Assembly (NCBI GenBank): GCA_033977485.1
Contig: CM066984.1
Coordinates: 44,585,100 to 44,649,099 of the forward strand
Length of the DNA stretch: 64,000 bases
Reading direction: 5' to 3'
From: Hydrangea macrophylla
Lineage: Eukaryota > Streptophyta > Magnoliopsida > Cornales > Hydrangeaceae
Shown one piece after another: positions 21,401-32,193 of the stretch. The position numbers and the translations under genes are program-made. The notes beneath the pieces were generated by a model that saw only the letters and a program-made list of their open reading frames with translations, searched no databases and was not told the origin of the DNA. Numbering within the stretch: the first letter of the stretch is position 1; each line of letters begins with the position of its first letter.

Positions 21401-22320
21401 TTTATTTGTAACAGTTATGCTGCACTCCTCTGATACAAAGAGAGTGCTTGGTTGACTGTGGCATAATTTCAATCATAATTATATATTTGTTTATTTTAAC
21501 AATATGTTGAACACTAAAGAGAAAGTGGGATTTTCCTGATTTTAGGAAAGTAAATAATGAAGGGGAATACAGTGAAAGTTTGCTAATTATTTAACAGAAG
21601 TATAAATCATACATTATGAGTAAATCTCATACACAAATTTGAATTGTAAACCATACGAATTTCATAACCCCAAAAAGCATAACAATTGAAAGCTGAAAAT
21701 GGCAGGGAAAAAGAGGTAAAATTTCTGGAATACTACCTCAAACATCCACGTTCGAGATTTATAAGTTTGAAAGTTGCTGGAGTTTCTTAATAGCTGAAGA
21801 GAACTCATTCCTCGAGAAGAACCCCAATTCAGAAATTATAAAGCTTAGAACATAACAACCCTAGAAGTAGAGAAGAAGAATCCAAAGGAGAAAGAAGAAG
21901 TAACGAAACAAAATAAGAAAGGAGGAAAAAGATGCAGCGGGTGGTTGGAGATCTGGCATGTCTTATTCTGCCTCCACCAGCTGTTTCAATAACAAGATCC
22001 AAAAGGAGTTGTAGTGACAGCTGTAGGCGACGAACACGTTGAAGGTCTAATGTTTTGAAGCGACGCAAATGCAAAAAGAGAGATAAGACCCAGTTGAAGG
22101 CAGCTTAAATCATGATGAGAAGAAAAACCGCATAGAGATTGAAGACCCAGTTGGAAACAACAAGAAAACAAAGCTTAGTGCAGTAAGTAAAATGACTAAA
22201 GTAGGGTGATTGACTTGTGTATTTGTTGGGTAGGTAAGAAGAGAAGTCATTGGCAGATGAGTAATTTTGAAGACCAATAAGGGCAAAAGAGAAAGTTCAT
22301 ATTTTTTGACGTGCTAGCTT

Positions 22321-22343
22321 CTTCGTTCTTATAGTATAGTAGA
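22321..22343 (-). other. Helitron 5' terminus
   Basis: On the minus strand this reads TCTACTATACTATAAGAACG, starting with the invariant TC and preceded by host A. The form TCTACTATACTATAA is like other plant Helitron 5' ends that I recall. Confidence 0.7.
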
Positions 22344-24522
22344 TATAATAATTCAATCACAATTCATATATCTAGGATCTTTACACATTTTCAAAAAGTC
22401 TCTTCCCACCTCATTTCATCACACACCACTTGAATTGTGATTGAATTTTAATTTTCTTCATTGATTTGGATCTAAATACAACTTTGGATTTAAGGAAAAA
22501 CAAGTTTGTAAAAGAACTTTTGACTTGGATTTTCAAATAAGCTTTGATTTCTTTATATTTTTTCCCCTTGAGATTTATGAGATTTTCAATATCTCATTGG
22601 ATTCCTTTGAGTTTGATCATTTAAAATCTTTATGATCCTATGATTTATATGAGAATTAAGGTTGATCATAGTTATATCCACACATGATTGGATGGGTCCA
22701 AGTCTTAGTCCATGATTTGGATCCTTCAACAATGAATCTCATGGAATCCTCTCTATATTCCATGGAGGTTTAAGTGGATTGGTTATGTTTAGTCTCCAAG
22801 GACCATTAATTTGAGAGGAGAATAGGATATAATAAGTTCATATCCCTCAAGGATAATTACTTGAGAGAGGGATTGGTTTGATAACTTTTATGACTCAAAT
22901 GTTGGTATTGGTGTAGTGAATTCATGAACCCCCTGTGATCAACGATTTTTTTATTAAATCATGGTCCATGGGAACTGAATGAGGCCATTTGGATAATTCT
23001 CATAACTCATAGATGTATTACTAGAATTTTCGTTTTGATGAGATTTTATAACTAGGATGGTTTGGTGTCATGATTGGTGAGTAAGTTACTCTCTGTCCAA
23101 AATTTCAGAACAGTGAGTTCGTTTCAAAATAAGTAAATCAAAGCCTTAATCAACCTTTTTAAAGTTCAAATAAATTTTTCCTCGAAGTTTAATGTGTTAG
23201 GAGGATACCCTAAAAAGATTAAAGTGATTATGATATTTTTACTATTTTTAGAAAATCGCGCAAAAACTCTGGACAGAGAGTTGAAAATTTTGAGTGAGGT
23301 CTAGTTATAGTCAAAATCCTGGAGATCAGATCATTTAATCTTTGAATTTCTTTTTGGGTTAGAAACTAGACTCATAGAGGCATATCATATCTAAAAATCA
23401 TTAAGATCCAACGGTTGGAAGTATGTTTTTTCATTTTTTAAAGTCTGGTCTACTCTCTGTAATTCTTGCAATTTTGTCACAGTTTTGATAAAACTTGAAT
23501 AACTCTAATCTAATGGACTTCTAATATCCGAAGACCCAAACCATATTTTGAACAATGAAAATTAAGCATAAATCCAGAGACTAAGTGATCCAAATTGATG
23601 AATGATTTATATCTTACTCATGTTCATATTCATGCATACTTCACATACATTGATTCTAATGGTTAGGATGTCATGTTTGCATCGTGTTAAGCCTTAAACG
23701 TAATTGATCATGATTATGGGTTCCTTATGATCGTGTTGGGATTATATCATCTCTATATGTACATTACATTGGCTCCTACTTGAGACTTGTATATTTATAG
23801 AGGTGCTATGTTTCTAACTAGTTAAAAGGAATTCATAGTTATGACAATTCCTTCTATACTTGATAGATTAAACTAGGAGTTTAGGAATGATTATTTGATA
23901 TTACATCTTGTTTAAAGCAAGTGGATTAACCCTTGTTTTGTAGCGCTATCAAGGTACGATTTCTCAACCCTTCTCTAGTTTATTCTATTATTTGATTTTA
24001 ATTGATTTTCGAATCCATGTGCAACACCTTAGACTAGGTCTTGTCTTATGTGTATATATGCAATAGAGACCTTTTCTTAGGTTTCATTTTTATGTGTATG
24101 CATTGCACATTTAATATTTGCGGCTGGATCTCAGGTAAGTTCTCTAGTTCCCTAATTGCTCATCATTTTGCTTGCTACTTGAATTATGTGGATTATGATT
24201 GCTATTTTATTGTTAGCAATTTTGCACCATTTTAGACATGCTTTTGTAATGTATATTTATACATATGTATTAGTTGAGGGCATGCTTAGATTAATAATTC
24301 AATTAAAAAGGATATTGAGTAGAGGCCTATCACGAGATAGGATGAGAGGGGGTGTTTTAGTCCGCCGGGCTCCTTCCCTTCTCATTCCATAATCCCCAGA
24401 CCCAATTTATCTTTGGTTTCACAAAATATCAGTTTGATTTAAAAATGGTTTCTTAATTTTCCTTTAAGAAAATTAAGTGGCGACTCTTTACATTTAAAAA
24501 GTCGGCCCCAATGCCGGTATCA
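22344..24522 (+). repeat. Element B LTR, second part
   Basis: This continues the LTR interrupted at ~8700. The last ~250 bases match the end of the Ogre LTR in order: GAGGCC...GAGATAG, GGGTGTTTTAGTC, GGCTCCTTCCCTTCTC, TGGTTTC and GGCGACTCTTTAC. An end at GGTATCA (24522) is inferred from the CA dinucleotide. A 17-base inverted pair (AATTCAATCACAATTCA at 22350, its complement near 22431) lies just inside the Helitron junction. No gene is seen. Confidence 0.65.
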
Positions 24523-24810
24523 ACAAGGCCCTTTTCATTGAATTGATTTTATGGACCCAGAATATGTATTAGTATGTGTGTGTATAAACTATATATATAA
24601 TATAAATTGGTTCACCCAGATAGAGAAAGAGAGAGATAGAGAAAGGGAGAGAGAGGAGGACAACGGGTCATTGGGTTTGACCTAACCCGATTCTGACCTG
24701 CCCAAATTTGACCCAATCAAAAAGGTCAAATATGGGTTATGAACCCATTTCTTACCCTACCCGCATCCGACCCGTCCAAAACCAACATGGCCCGCCCATT
24801 TGCTACCCCT
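24523..24810. other. Spacer with a truncated hAT-like repeat
   Basis: Short purine-rich GAGAGA tracts (24620-24660) are followed by 24661-24813, which carries TGACCCAA/GACCCG strings and ends in GCTACCCCTAAT. This resembles one end of a hAT-type MITE whose other end is missing. No gene. Confidence 0.45.
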
Positions 24811-25499
24811 AATCAAGACCAAGGTATACATGCCAATGAATGCTAACTGCCAAGCAATTCAGAACAGCATAAACATCGAGCAAAGTGGGCAATATTGTTA
24901 AGGTTCACTAGACAGTGAAACGTGGTTGAAAACGTGCATGTGGGTTTTGCTGAGCTAGAATAAAGGCGGTTACATCCCCATTAAAATAGTAATGTGGTAG
25001 AAGGGTGGAGTTCATGGGATGCAATTGGGGCAGTCACTTGTTCGTTCCTAGAATTTAGGAGCCATAACCCCACTATCGTAAGCAGTTATCAACTTTGTCC
25101 ATAAATAAGGAAGTTTATATAACATTTAGCTTTGCTAACACACATGCCTCCTTTGCCCATGCAGATTTGTTTGTATTTCCTCAAGCAATACTACTTTGAT
25201 TCTTGAGTAATTGTGAGTGTTCTTCATTTTCCTGAGTGATTTTAATTGTCGTTCAATTGGATTAATGAAGATGGGGCTCTTTGAGGTATTTTAAGTTCAA
25301 GTGTTCATTTGTTACTTTTCATATCCATTTGTATTTACTTACTTGCATCAGAGTAGAGTAAGAACGTTTGTTGTTATTAAGTCATTGTTTTAATAATAAC
25401 CACTTGAATCAGAAGTAAGATTAGTTTTGTACAACACCTTTGAGTCCAATCGGACTCTGGCACGCCCAAGCACACCACTGCTGAGTTTTATAGTGAACA
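24811..25499 (+). repeat. 5' LTR of element D
   Basis: This matches 29952-30640 along its whole length with scattered substitutions. Both copies end GAGTTTTATAGTGAACA. TATAAATAAGGAAG near 25101 could be the TATA box. The expected TG start is not visible because the left flank (hAT-like repeat) differs from the flank of the other copy; the true start may lie slightly upstream. Confidence 0.75.
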
Positions 25500-25531
25500 A
25501 TTTTTTGGCAGGCCGATGGGACCGTGTTAAA

Positions 25532-26930
25532 TGGCCAAAAAAAGAACAAAATCAGGGAGGAAGTGCGCTCGCGTGAGCCTACTGGGGATGTAGAGTCTCC
25601 AGATAATTTAGTACCAAGCCAAGCTAATTTGTCTAATATGGGAAATAGCATATTAGAACATGTCAATTAGTGCTTTGCTGAGATGTCCATTAGGCAAGAT
25701 CAGACCTTAGTCCAGATGAGTGAAATGTTCCGTGAAATGAAGGAATGGAAGGAACATCGGGCAAGTGGTCCTTTGCAGCCAACAATACCACCAACCTTGC
25801 TGTCTCAGGTTAGGGTGGGGGCAAGCCACAATGCTATTTCTCCCTCCCATACCGAGAAATATGTTACCTCTTCGAAGAGGAATGCCAAAGAGGTTTTAGG
25901 AGAGACAATGAACTTACCATAGGCTCCAGCCCGAGTGGGCATCACACTCAAGGAGCCAACGCTCGAATAAAATGGGTAAGGTTTGAACTAGCAATGGGGA
26001 AGGATTAACCCTTTGTTTCGGAATACTGAAGAAATCGATAATGAACCCTTAAGGTATGAGAGATTGATCCCAGGACATGAAATCAGTCTAAGTGGAGATG
26101 TCCTTGCCATATGTTGAGGGTTGATCGAGAGCAAATCATCGAAGTTATCCATCAGGACTTCAGTGGCTTGCTACGTAGGACCCAGCGGCCTACATACAAG
26201 AGGCCACATAATGACGCAATTGAGAGAACTCTTCTTCCAAGAGGATATAAGGTGCCCAACTTTACTACATTTTCAGGTGAGAGTGATCAGTCGACCATGG
26301 AACATATCGTTCGCTTTTTCCTCTAGAGTGGAGAAGTAAGCCACCGATGAGATATGCTATTGAAACTATTCCCCAACTCTCTGATCGGGGTAGCCTTTAG
26401 TTGGTATATAAATCTTCCCCCAAACTCATTTCATACTTGGAATCAGATGGAAGAAGCTTTCCATGCCCAATTTTATTGGATTGAGCCCAAAGTATCTATG
26501 ACCGAAGCATATATCGCTAGGTTTAAACAGGCTCAGCACCGTTGCAAGATCATGTTGCCCGAAGAAGAATTTGTCAACATCACATTAGGACTTACCTTTG
26601 AACTAAGAAAGAGGTTCGAATGAATGGGCTTTCACGACCTATTTGATCTAGCAACTCGTGCAGCCTGATATGAACATATGCTAGAAGGAGAACATGAGAG
26701 AAAAAAATGCTTCTATGGGAACCTACTATAGGGACCCCAATTATGATATGCATACAACTAAGTGTGAAATTAATACTGAAGTGGATGCGGCTGAGATTGT
26801 ATCAAAACGGCCATATCTGTGCTAGCCACTACCAAAACCAACCGAGGCACTACTGTTGTCAGTCAAAAAATACCCTTTCGAGACCAGCAGACAATGCTCT
26901 TTTGATGTTGTAATGGATGATCAAATCTTT
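25532..26930 (+). pseudogene. Ty3-type gag with multiple stops and frameshifts (element D)
   Basis: A first open piece (25683-25922) is a charged N-terminal region. After several stops the core appears: Y-K-V-P-N-F-T-T-F-S-G-E near 26248, a stop after R-F-F-L (26326), L-I-G-V-A-F-S-W-Y near 26378, then F-H-A-Q-F-Y-W and a frame ending at 26623. These match the retrotransposon gag domain of Ty3/gypsy elements. A later piece near 26860 retains a P-F-R-D-Q-Q-like string. No zinc knuckle and no pol follow. A start near 25532 (ATGGCCAAAAAAAG) just after a possible primer site is plausible but unproven. Confidence 0.8.
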
Positions 26931-27550
26931 GACTTCATGATGGCCCGGTAACACGTCATGACTCTGTTGGCATAGCCTATCTAATTTCTAGGACTAAGGC
27001 GTGCCTCTTGGGAACCCGTTTTAGGGTAATGATGATCCCCCAATTTTCTTATAAAAGGCACCACCCCTCTATACTTTCTCACTCTTTTCTTTTCATCTTC
27101 AGCTTCAACTTTCCTAGAAAATTCCCACTCACCTTCTGCGAGACAACTTCAATGGCCTCTTCTACTTTTAGTGTTTCCCAGGCCACCGATGCCACTGCTT
27201 CTTTTTTGGCTACTACTACTACGCTGGCGACTAAAACTACTAATAACTGTCCCTATTTAAAAAGACCCTATTCGTCGTAAGCCCTTTTCACCCTCACAGC
27301 CTGAGAGTCTTATTGCATCAGTTCCTCCAGTTGCCTCTTCTGAGGCATCCATGTAATATCCCTTTCTTGCAGCAACAGGGCATTCTGGGCATTCATGTTC
27401 TCAGTATTCACCACTACCAGTAGGTGCTCCTTGATTCTTCCTTTAAAAGAGGATAACGCCCTTCAGACTTCGTTTAATCCTCTGGCTCTCGAGTTCTCGC
27501 TACGCTCTAACTCTCGACTGCGCTATTAACTCGTCTTTCAGACTTCGTTT
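26931..27550 (+). other. Element D internal region without a recognised gene
   Basis: A TATAAAAGG string at 27050 is followed by a CT-rich leader and an ATG at 27152 opening ~43 codons rich in Ser, Thr and Ala. This looks like a promoter and the 5' end of a leader from another element, but the frame is too short to name. A 17-base direct repeat (TTCAGACTTCGTTTAAT) occurs near 27460 and 27537. Confidence 0.35.
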
Positions 27551-29822
27551 AATAGGAATAATTGGAAGTCAAAATAACGTAGTTTCTTGTTCACAGATGT
27601 TTAGGACTAGTGGGAGCACTTTCTAAATCCCAAAATCACCCCAAATTGGCCTATATGAACCCCCCTTTGCTATTCATTTGGGGGGGGGGGGGGAGGGCAA
27701 GTGCAAAGCTTGAGAGAGTTGTAGGAGAGAGAGTGATAGAGATAATATAATTTTCTTCCTTTAAATCTCTTATACTTCACATTCAAATCCTCCCCAACCA
27801 CCATTCTTGAGCAATCTTGAGTTAGGAATCTACTTCCATGTCCAAATGTCACCACATATGAGTGAAACACACAAGTCCAATATCTCATTGATTATCATCC
27901 ATTGATTGTTTACTTGCTTGTTTACATACTATGTTCATCTCTTCTTACCTCATTTCTTTTTTGATTATTTCTTTGTTTACTTACATGTTTATCATCACCT
28001 AGATGACATGTTGTTTGAGGAGAGTGAATCCTTATAGATAGTAGCTCTTGACCTCAAAGACATGTTTGATGGATGATGATTCTAACTTCAATACATTCAT
28101 ATGTATTCTTGAAGTCATATTCTCAAACAAACTATGTTTTTGTAAGTAATATTGGGAGTTATTGATGATGAGTTTGATGTTGGTTTTCTAAGTGGTTATA
28201 ATTTTCTTTGAGTGCTAGAAATATAGTTTCAAAACCCCTATTTCAAAACCCCTCTAAAATCCTAACATTTGGATTTCAAGAAATAAAACATTTGCTTTTT
28301 TCAAAATCTTCAAAATAGTGAGTTGTTCAAATTCAAAATGTTATTCTGAGTTCAATACTCAATGGATGATTATAAGGCCACTTGGAAAGTTTTCCTAATT
28401 CATTAAAGAACCCCATGATTTTTGGTTTGATTTAAAAACACTTGGAAGGGTTCTATTTTGACCCAAACATTCCTTCCATACATTCTGTTTTCTTTATCAA
28501 AACAGCTCAGTTGACTTGCAACTTATTTTTTAGAAAACGTTTCCAAAAAGAGTGGTCCCAACTCATTTTCCCTTGAACTTCAGTATCGTAGGGAACTTTC
28601 TGTATAATATGGGCCTTTAAATGTTTTGTTTTCATTTTCAAAGATTTTTCTACATTTCAGTCGACAGTACAGATTCTATTTTTGAGCAACCTCTCTTGTT
28701 CATATGATTACTATAAATGTGTAACTTCAATATTGATTTGGCTTTTCAATATGTCTTCTAGACACAATAGGGATGATCTCCATAAAAATATCATGAATTA
28801 AAAACATTTCTAACCTCATTTTTCCATTTTTAAAAAATCAATTCACAGTTCTGTCTACTATTCACAACAAGCATGTTTTAGCTTTAATTCTTTGATTAGA
28901 TGTTCACATGCAATTCAAATTTTCCCATATCTTAGGAAGTAGTTCATACTACATTTGTACATATCCTACAATAACATTCTTCATTCATTCATGCATACTT
29001 TAGATTTCTAAGTCACTTTAGAAAATCCATGAACACAAAACACACTACAACCTTTGCACATTCTAGGTTCATACATTGCATCCATGCAAGATTTGGAGTT
29101 TTTGTGACTCTTAACCTAAGAAGATTATAAGGAATGGACTTAATCACACATTCATGCTTTCCATCAATCGAATCTTCCTTTCTCATTCATCCCGGGGATT
29201 GAGAGATCTTCTGTTCAAAAGAATCAACATGCATACATTCTAGCTTGCTAAGCATTTTTTGATTTCTTTGATCACTTGTTTCAAGAACAATTCATGTCCC
29301 TTTCTAAACTAGGAAAACTTGATTACCTGATATGTGATTAGATGATTTTTCCTAGGTTTGTTTGTGTGATCTTTCACTTTTGCATTGTGTGATATTTGGC
29401 TTAAATCTTATGAATGATATCTTATCTTTTGATCTTCTATTTTTAAGATTCTTATGCAATGTAATATTCCTATCATAAATATTAACTGTCACACCAAACA
29501 CAGTATAAGATGATTATTTGGATGCTAATTGAGGCCCGTCGAGAGATGGGGCGAGTTGAGGGTGTTTTAGTCATGACAAAGGCTCCTTCTTCTCTCATAC
29601 CAAAACCCCGAACCAAGTTTTTTGGTTATGAAGGGCCGGTGCCCTTTATATATTTGGGTGAGTCGAAATTTGGTTTCTTGGTTCCCTAAAGACCAAGTGA
29701 CGACTCTATATCTGTTTTCGCAGACCTTTCTTTCTTCTTTACTTTCAAACAATTTCTAAAGGAAGATCAATTCCCAAACCCCGGGAAAGAATGGGGGTGG
29801 ACTCCCAAAGGCCTCTTGTCCA
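27551..29822 (+). repeat. 5'-truncated Ogre-type LTR nested in element D
   Basis: From 27561 (AAGTCAAAATAACGTAGTTTC) the sequence follows the Ogre LTR from about 36445: GTTCACAGATGTTT, CACCCCAAATTGGCCTATAT, the GAGAG-rich leader, and at 29530-29720 the GGGTGTTTTAGTC / GGCTCCTTC / GGCGACTC-like end. The first ~950 bp of the LTR are missing. Where the Ogre LTR has TATATAAACCC, this copy has TATATGAACCC. A G14 run lies at 27680-27693. No primer site follows, so this is the remnant of a 3' or solo LTR. Confidence 0.8.
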
Positions 29823-29951
29823 CTCTGGTTTTCATCAATGCTGACCTCGGGCTCATCCAATTAAGTCAAAAAACTGAGGTCGGGAAGCTAGCGCAAGGAT
29901 AGTAAGGACATCGGTCATCGAGATCAATGGTTACCCATGGGGTCTCTATAA

Positions 29952-30640
29952 AATCAAGTCCAAGGTATACAAGCCAATGAATGCTAATTGCCAAGAAATT
30001 CAGAACAGTAAAAACATCAGGCAAAGAGGGCGATATTTTTAAGGTTCACTACATAGTAAAATGTGGTTGAAAATGGGCACGTGGGTTTTGCTAAGCTAGA
30101 ATAAAGGCGGTTACATCCCCATTAAAATAGTAACATGGCAGGAGGGTGGAGTTCATGGGATGCAAAGTGGGGCAATCACTTGTTCATTCCTGGAATTTAG
30201 GAGCCATAACTTCACTATCGTAAGCAGTTATCAACTTTGTCTATAAATAAGGAAGTTTGTATCACATTTAACTTTGCTAACACACACGCCACCTCTGACC
30301 ATGCAGATTTGTTTATATTTCCTCAAGCAATACTTCTTTGATTCTTGAGTGATTGTGAGTGTTCTTCATTTTCCTGAGTGATCGTAATTGCCATTCAATT
30401 GGATTAATGAAGATGGGACTCTTTGAGGTATTTTAAGTTCAAGTGTTCGTTTGTTTCTTTTCATTTCCATTTGTATGTACTTTCTTGCATCAGAGTAGAG
30501 TAAAACCTTTTGTTGTTATTAAGTCATTGTTTTAATAATAACCGCTTGAATAAGAAGTTAGATTAGTTTTGTACAACACCTTTGCGTCTAATCAACTCTG
30601 GCATGCCCAAGCACACCACCGTAGAGTTTTATAGTGAACA
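29952..30640 (+). repeat. 3' LTR of element D
   Basis: Direct copy of 24811-25499, ending TTTTATAGTGAACA. The upstream GGTTACCCATGGGGTCTC may contain the purine tract and LTR start. Sequence after 30640 differs from that after 25499, which fixes the right end. Confidence 0.75.
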
Positions 30641-30804
30641 ATTTCTTCCATCACTCTCTCCCATGTCTGAAAAGAGTACCTACTATTAGCTACAAAAATA
30701 TAAAAATTCGTCGGGAAAAAACATCACTAACGACGAATTCTTCATTAGTAAATAGTTCAGTTGTTATGATAAAATATTTTCCTTGTTAAAAAATCTATAT
30801 TGCT
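30641..30804. other. Short spacer between elements D and F
   Basis: AT-rich, with TTCGTCGGGAAAAAAC and ACGACGAATTC strings that resemble subterminal repeats of CACTA-type DNA transposons. No ends are visible, so this stays a hint only. Confidence 0.25.
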
Positions 30805-31414
30805 TGATGATGCCAAAAATTGGTAAGAGAGGTTTAAAGAGAGACACAAGAGATTGTCTGTAGTTCGGCCCTATTAATGAGGTGACCTACGTCCACGGTT
30901 GCGTCAGTGTGCTTTCACTAGCAGATCACCGGTGGCATTTGGTGATCCAACAGAGTGGGCGGCACTACCAAAAAACTGACCGGGTTTACGTGTAACAGTG
31001 AGTTGTTTATATGCTATTCTTTGGAGTCAGAATGCGTCCCCCTCAATGGGGGTGGGAGGCCTCTTTTATAGGTCCAAGAGATCACCCATACAAGGCAACT
31101 TATTAGATTAGGAAGCCTAATCTAGCTAGAAATTGATTAGCATGATTCAAGGAAAGTTTCCTACGTGGTTTAGGAAACTGTTAACTATTTCCATTAGCCT
31201 TCTGACTGAATAAGGAAACCATTCAAAGCTCAGCTGTCCAAGCTGAACATGTTTGAAGTACAGCTGTATCATACGCCCAGGCTATGGGCCAGTACTGGGC
31301 GGTTCTATCATAATGGCCTGGGATCACTAGAATTAGGGCGCCTCTTCAGGATTACTCGGGGTCACTATGCTGACGTGGTGATTTGACTTCGACCTGATAT
31401 TTTTTTACATATCA
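30805..31414 (-). repeat. 3' LTR of element F (610 bp)
   Basis: On the minus strand it starts TGATATGTAAAAAAAT at 31414 and ends ...GGCATCATCA at 30805. The last ~94 bases match the truncated 5' LTR at 61039-61132. It is preceded on the minus strand by a purine tract. Confidence 0.88.
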
Positions 31415-31429
31415 GCTGCCCCCCATTTT
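31415..31429 (-). other. Polypurine tract of element F
   Basis: AAAATGGGGGGCAGC on the minus strand lies directly before the 3' LTR. It would prime plus-strand DNA synthesis. Confidence 0.75.
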
Positions 31430-31719
31430 CGAAACTGATGGGATGCTCTATCAAATGAGGTTTGAAAATTAAGACTGCCCCCGAAAAACCGTTCGGGGAA
31501 GAGACCGGGATCTTGCCCGGGGCGTGACCAGTCGCGATAGTCTTCCGGCGTCTGGACCGAACAGTGCTGTTTTGCCCGGGGAATGACCAGTCACATCTAG
31601 TATTAAATGTGCTTGTCTTTTGAGGCAACGTTCAGCGTGCCCGAGGTGAGAGTTGTCGGCAGGTTTTGGCAGGATGGCATCTTGGCCATTGGATCTAATC
31701 TAATCTGGACCGTCTGCGC

Positions 31720-31732
31720 TATATATATAAGG
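31720..31732 (+). promoter_or_regulatory. TATA box for the antisense gene of element F
   Basis: TATATATATAAGG on the plus strand is followed by a GTAAGT-type donor at 31846-31852, which may remove a 5' UTR intron, and by the ATG at 32194. It faces away from the 3' LTR of element F, that is, antisense to gag-pol. Confidence 0.55.
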
Positions 31733-32193
31733 AACAATTGTTCATTTAAGCTATTCCTGCTGCCAAGAGATAGAGATACCGAGTGGTTTGAGAGCAAAAA
31801 GTCCCCGATCAAGCTTTCCAAGCCCTTTTTCATGCATTAATTCTTGTAAGTCTCTTACTCTCGGGTTTTAATTCACTGCTCTTTCTTTTACCCTCTTTTC
31901 CTTTTCTTTTTCGAGTGAAGTTGGAGTGGACGGATCCATTAGGTTTCGAACGAGAGTGGGACTTTTTCTTCTTAAGGTTTTGTTCTTACTTTAGATCAAG
32001 CGGCACGTTAGATAGGTTGAACCGAATGGGCTGTCCCGTGGTAGTTTAAACTGAGTGTTACCTTATTTTCAGGACCTTGTACTCCCTACCCTTTAGATTG
32101 ATTACCTTACACCCTTTGTACCTCAGACTCAGAATTCCTAACCCATACCTAGGTCATCATTTGCTTCCTTGCCAAGTCATCGAAACCCCAAGG

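Larger units (their letters stand above)
8700..22343 (-). mobile_element. Helitron (element C), decayed, with Rep, Pif1 helicase and captured zinc-knuckle genes
   Basis: On the minus strand the 5' end is TCTACTATACTATAAG at 22343, with a host A before it (T at 22344 on the plus strand), as expected for Helitron insertion between A and T. Then come ~10 kb of mostly non-coding DNA with two zinc-knuckle gene copies, a Rep (HUH) gene, and a helicase that breaks off near 8717. A clear 3' end (hairpin plus CTRR) was not found. The helicase lacks most of its motifs, so the 3' end is probably deleted. Rolling-circle transposition needs both domains, so this copy is dead. Confidence 0.85.
17788..22343 (-). 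other. Helitron 5' non-coding region with internal duplications
   Basis: About 4.5 kb with no credible gene. It is built of repeated blocks: 18398-18620 is echoed, split in two, at 19570-19628 and 19960-20120. The block 20172-20480 is repeated in tandem at 20801-21135. A foldback MITE-like unit lies at about 20655-20815. The segment 21230-21400 is an inverted copy of 13736-13915, and 21890-22095 is a direct copy of 14320-14470. The last bases before 22343 form the Helitron 5' terminus. Confidence 0.6.
7863..24522 (+). mobile_element. Ogre/Tat-type element remnant (element B): 3' end plus one LTR, split by Helitron
   Basis: Positions 7863-7921 resemble the bases just before the 3' LTR of the complete Ogre element (52610-52657): the ACTC-GCTTG...GCGTTGC string, then a purine tract. 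The LTR itself starts TGTAGACACCCCA at 7922, the same start as the Ogre LTR at 35498 and 52658. Its first ~780 bp run to about 8700, and the remainder resumes at 22344 after the Helitron. The body of element B has been replaced on the left by element A. Confidence 0.75.
24811..30640 (+). mobile_element. Gag-only LTR retrotransposon (element D), TR-GAG-like, with nested LTR fragment
   Basis: Two ~690-bp direct repeats (24811-25499 and 29952-30640) enclose a broken gag (25532-26930) and no recognisable protease, RT or integrase. Without the foreign LTR fragment (27551-29822) the internal region is only about 2.2 kb. Non-autonomous elements with LTRs and only gag are known in plants as TR-GAG. 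Alternatively, pol could have been lost by deletion when the nested LTR arrived. Confidence 0.7.

Noticed and set aside
25506..25522. TGGCAGGCCGATGGGAC as the primer binding site of element D
   Set aside because: The position is right, but I cannot match it to a tRNA 3' end with confidence. It may be a degraded site.
30660..30780. CACTA transposon remnant (ACGACGAATTC / TTCGTCGGG strings)
   Set aside because: Only short subterminal-like strings are seen; no CACTA end, no duplication, no transposase.
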